From contig JAADIC010000064.1 of assembly GCA_013151535.1 (NCBI GenBank), positions 1 through 22,132 on the forward strand: a DNA stretch of 22,132 nt, read 5' to 3'. Numbering within the stretch: position 1 is the first letter of the stretch; each line of letters starts with the position of its first letter. The stretch is from Alphaproteobacteria bacterium (lineage in GTDB: Bacteria; Pseudomonadota; Alphaproteobacteria; Rhodobacterales; Rhodobacteraceae). Below the pieces are notes generated by a model. It was not told the DNA's origin, did no database searches, and saw nothing but the letters and a program-made list of their open reading frames with translations. The position numbers and the translations under genes were made by a program. Below, piece after piece: positions 21,940 through 22,132 of the stretch.

Positions 21940-22132
21940 GAATCTCAACAGACCCTAGAGCGCGTCCAAACTAATTGGTTTTATAGCCTGCGGCAGTGAA
22001 GAAGTTGAAGCATTCTTCTTCTGAGAAGAGATTACAAACGTGTTGCGGATTTTCTGTGAGGAATAGGCGCTGTCGGCAAACAGCATGTCCTCACTGCCGT
22101 CGAGCAAATCCGTTAACGAATTGATCTCGTGT
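21940..22132 (-). mobile_element. IS5-family insertion sequence fragment, cut by the window end
   Basis: A transposase remnant reads leftward from the window edge. Beyond it lies GGGTCTGTTGAGATTC, read leftward from 21955, which looks like an IS5-type terminal repeat. The other end is outside the window. The short distance from the recognisable transposase block to the end shows that the copy is internally deleted. Confidence 0.5.
21955..22131 (-). pseudogene. IS5-family transposase remnant
   Basis: The minus frame reads HEINSLTDLLDGSEDMLFA then DSAYSSQKI, and ends at TAG 21957-21955. The A-D-S-A-Y block is the second catalytic-Asp region of IS4/IS5-superfamily DDE transposases. After SAYSSQKI the sequence departs from the family and stops within about 30 codons, where a working enzyme needs a further ~80 residues with the catalytic Glu. 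The protein is therefore inactive, by deletion or frameshift. Its presence ends the ribosomal protein segment at the right edge. Confidence 0.55.

Noticed and set aside
1..22132. CRISPR arrays, tRNA or rRNA genes
   Set aside because: No regularly spaced repeats were seen, and no cloverleaf or rRNA signature could be recognised by eye on either strand.

Overview
The window looks like a chromosomal segment of a marine alphaproteobacterium of the Rhodobacterales (Roseobacter group). The basis is the gene content: an aapJQMP (bztABCD-type) general amino-acid transporter, an ATP12-family ATPase assembly chaperone, a LuxR-type AHL receptor, and the rplO-secY-adk-rpsM-rpsK-rpoA-rplQ order with GC-rich codon use. 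The genus cannot be fixed from sequence alone.

Left part (1-6156): a decayed accessory island. An IS3-family element enters at the left edge and has cut an AlpA-type phage/island regulator after 19 codons. Next come a 5'-truncated GSU2403-type nucleotidyltransferase, and a complete mercuric reductase (merA) behind a MerR-type promoter but without merR, merT or merP. An AT-richer, minus-strand Rhs region follows: two broken Rhs core fragments, one C-terminal toxin tip, its probable immunity gene, and a further small ORF in an immunity position. This is the layout of orphan Rhs toxin/immunity cassettes. A 5'-truncated DNA adenine methylase closes the island.

Middle part (6174-15440), all minus strand: the aapJ-aapQ-aapM-aapP operon, with single frameshifts in aapQ and near the end of aapM; then a compact group luxR-rarA-crcB-rluC-ATP12 whose last three genes are joined by ATGA start/stop overlaps. 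The LuxR-type gene keeps all four ligand-contact residues of the TraR type, and a 20-bp lux-box-like dyad covers its start codon.

Right part (15704-22132), all minus strand: the distal spc operon and the alpha operon (rplO, secY, adk, a DUF6713-like membrane protein, rpsM, rpsK, rpoA, rplQ). Several hairpins lie between the genes. Upstream of rplO there is a good sigma70-type promoter instead of the expected rpmD/rpsE. The last ~190 bases are a degraded IS5-family transposase fragment, so both window ends lie in insertion sequences.

The most interesting part is the Rhs graveyard. Both core fragments carry a 45-nt in-frame insert at the same place, with a TGA at the same codon inside a conserved hairpin, and the toxin tip is cut off from its core by a one-base change in a G run.
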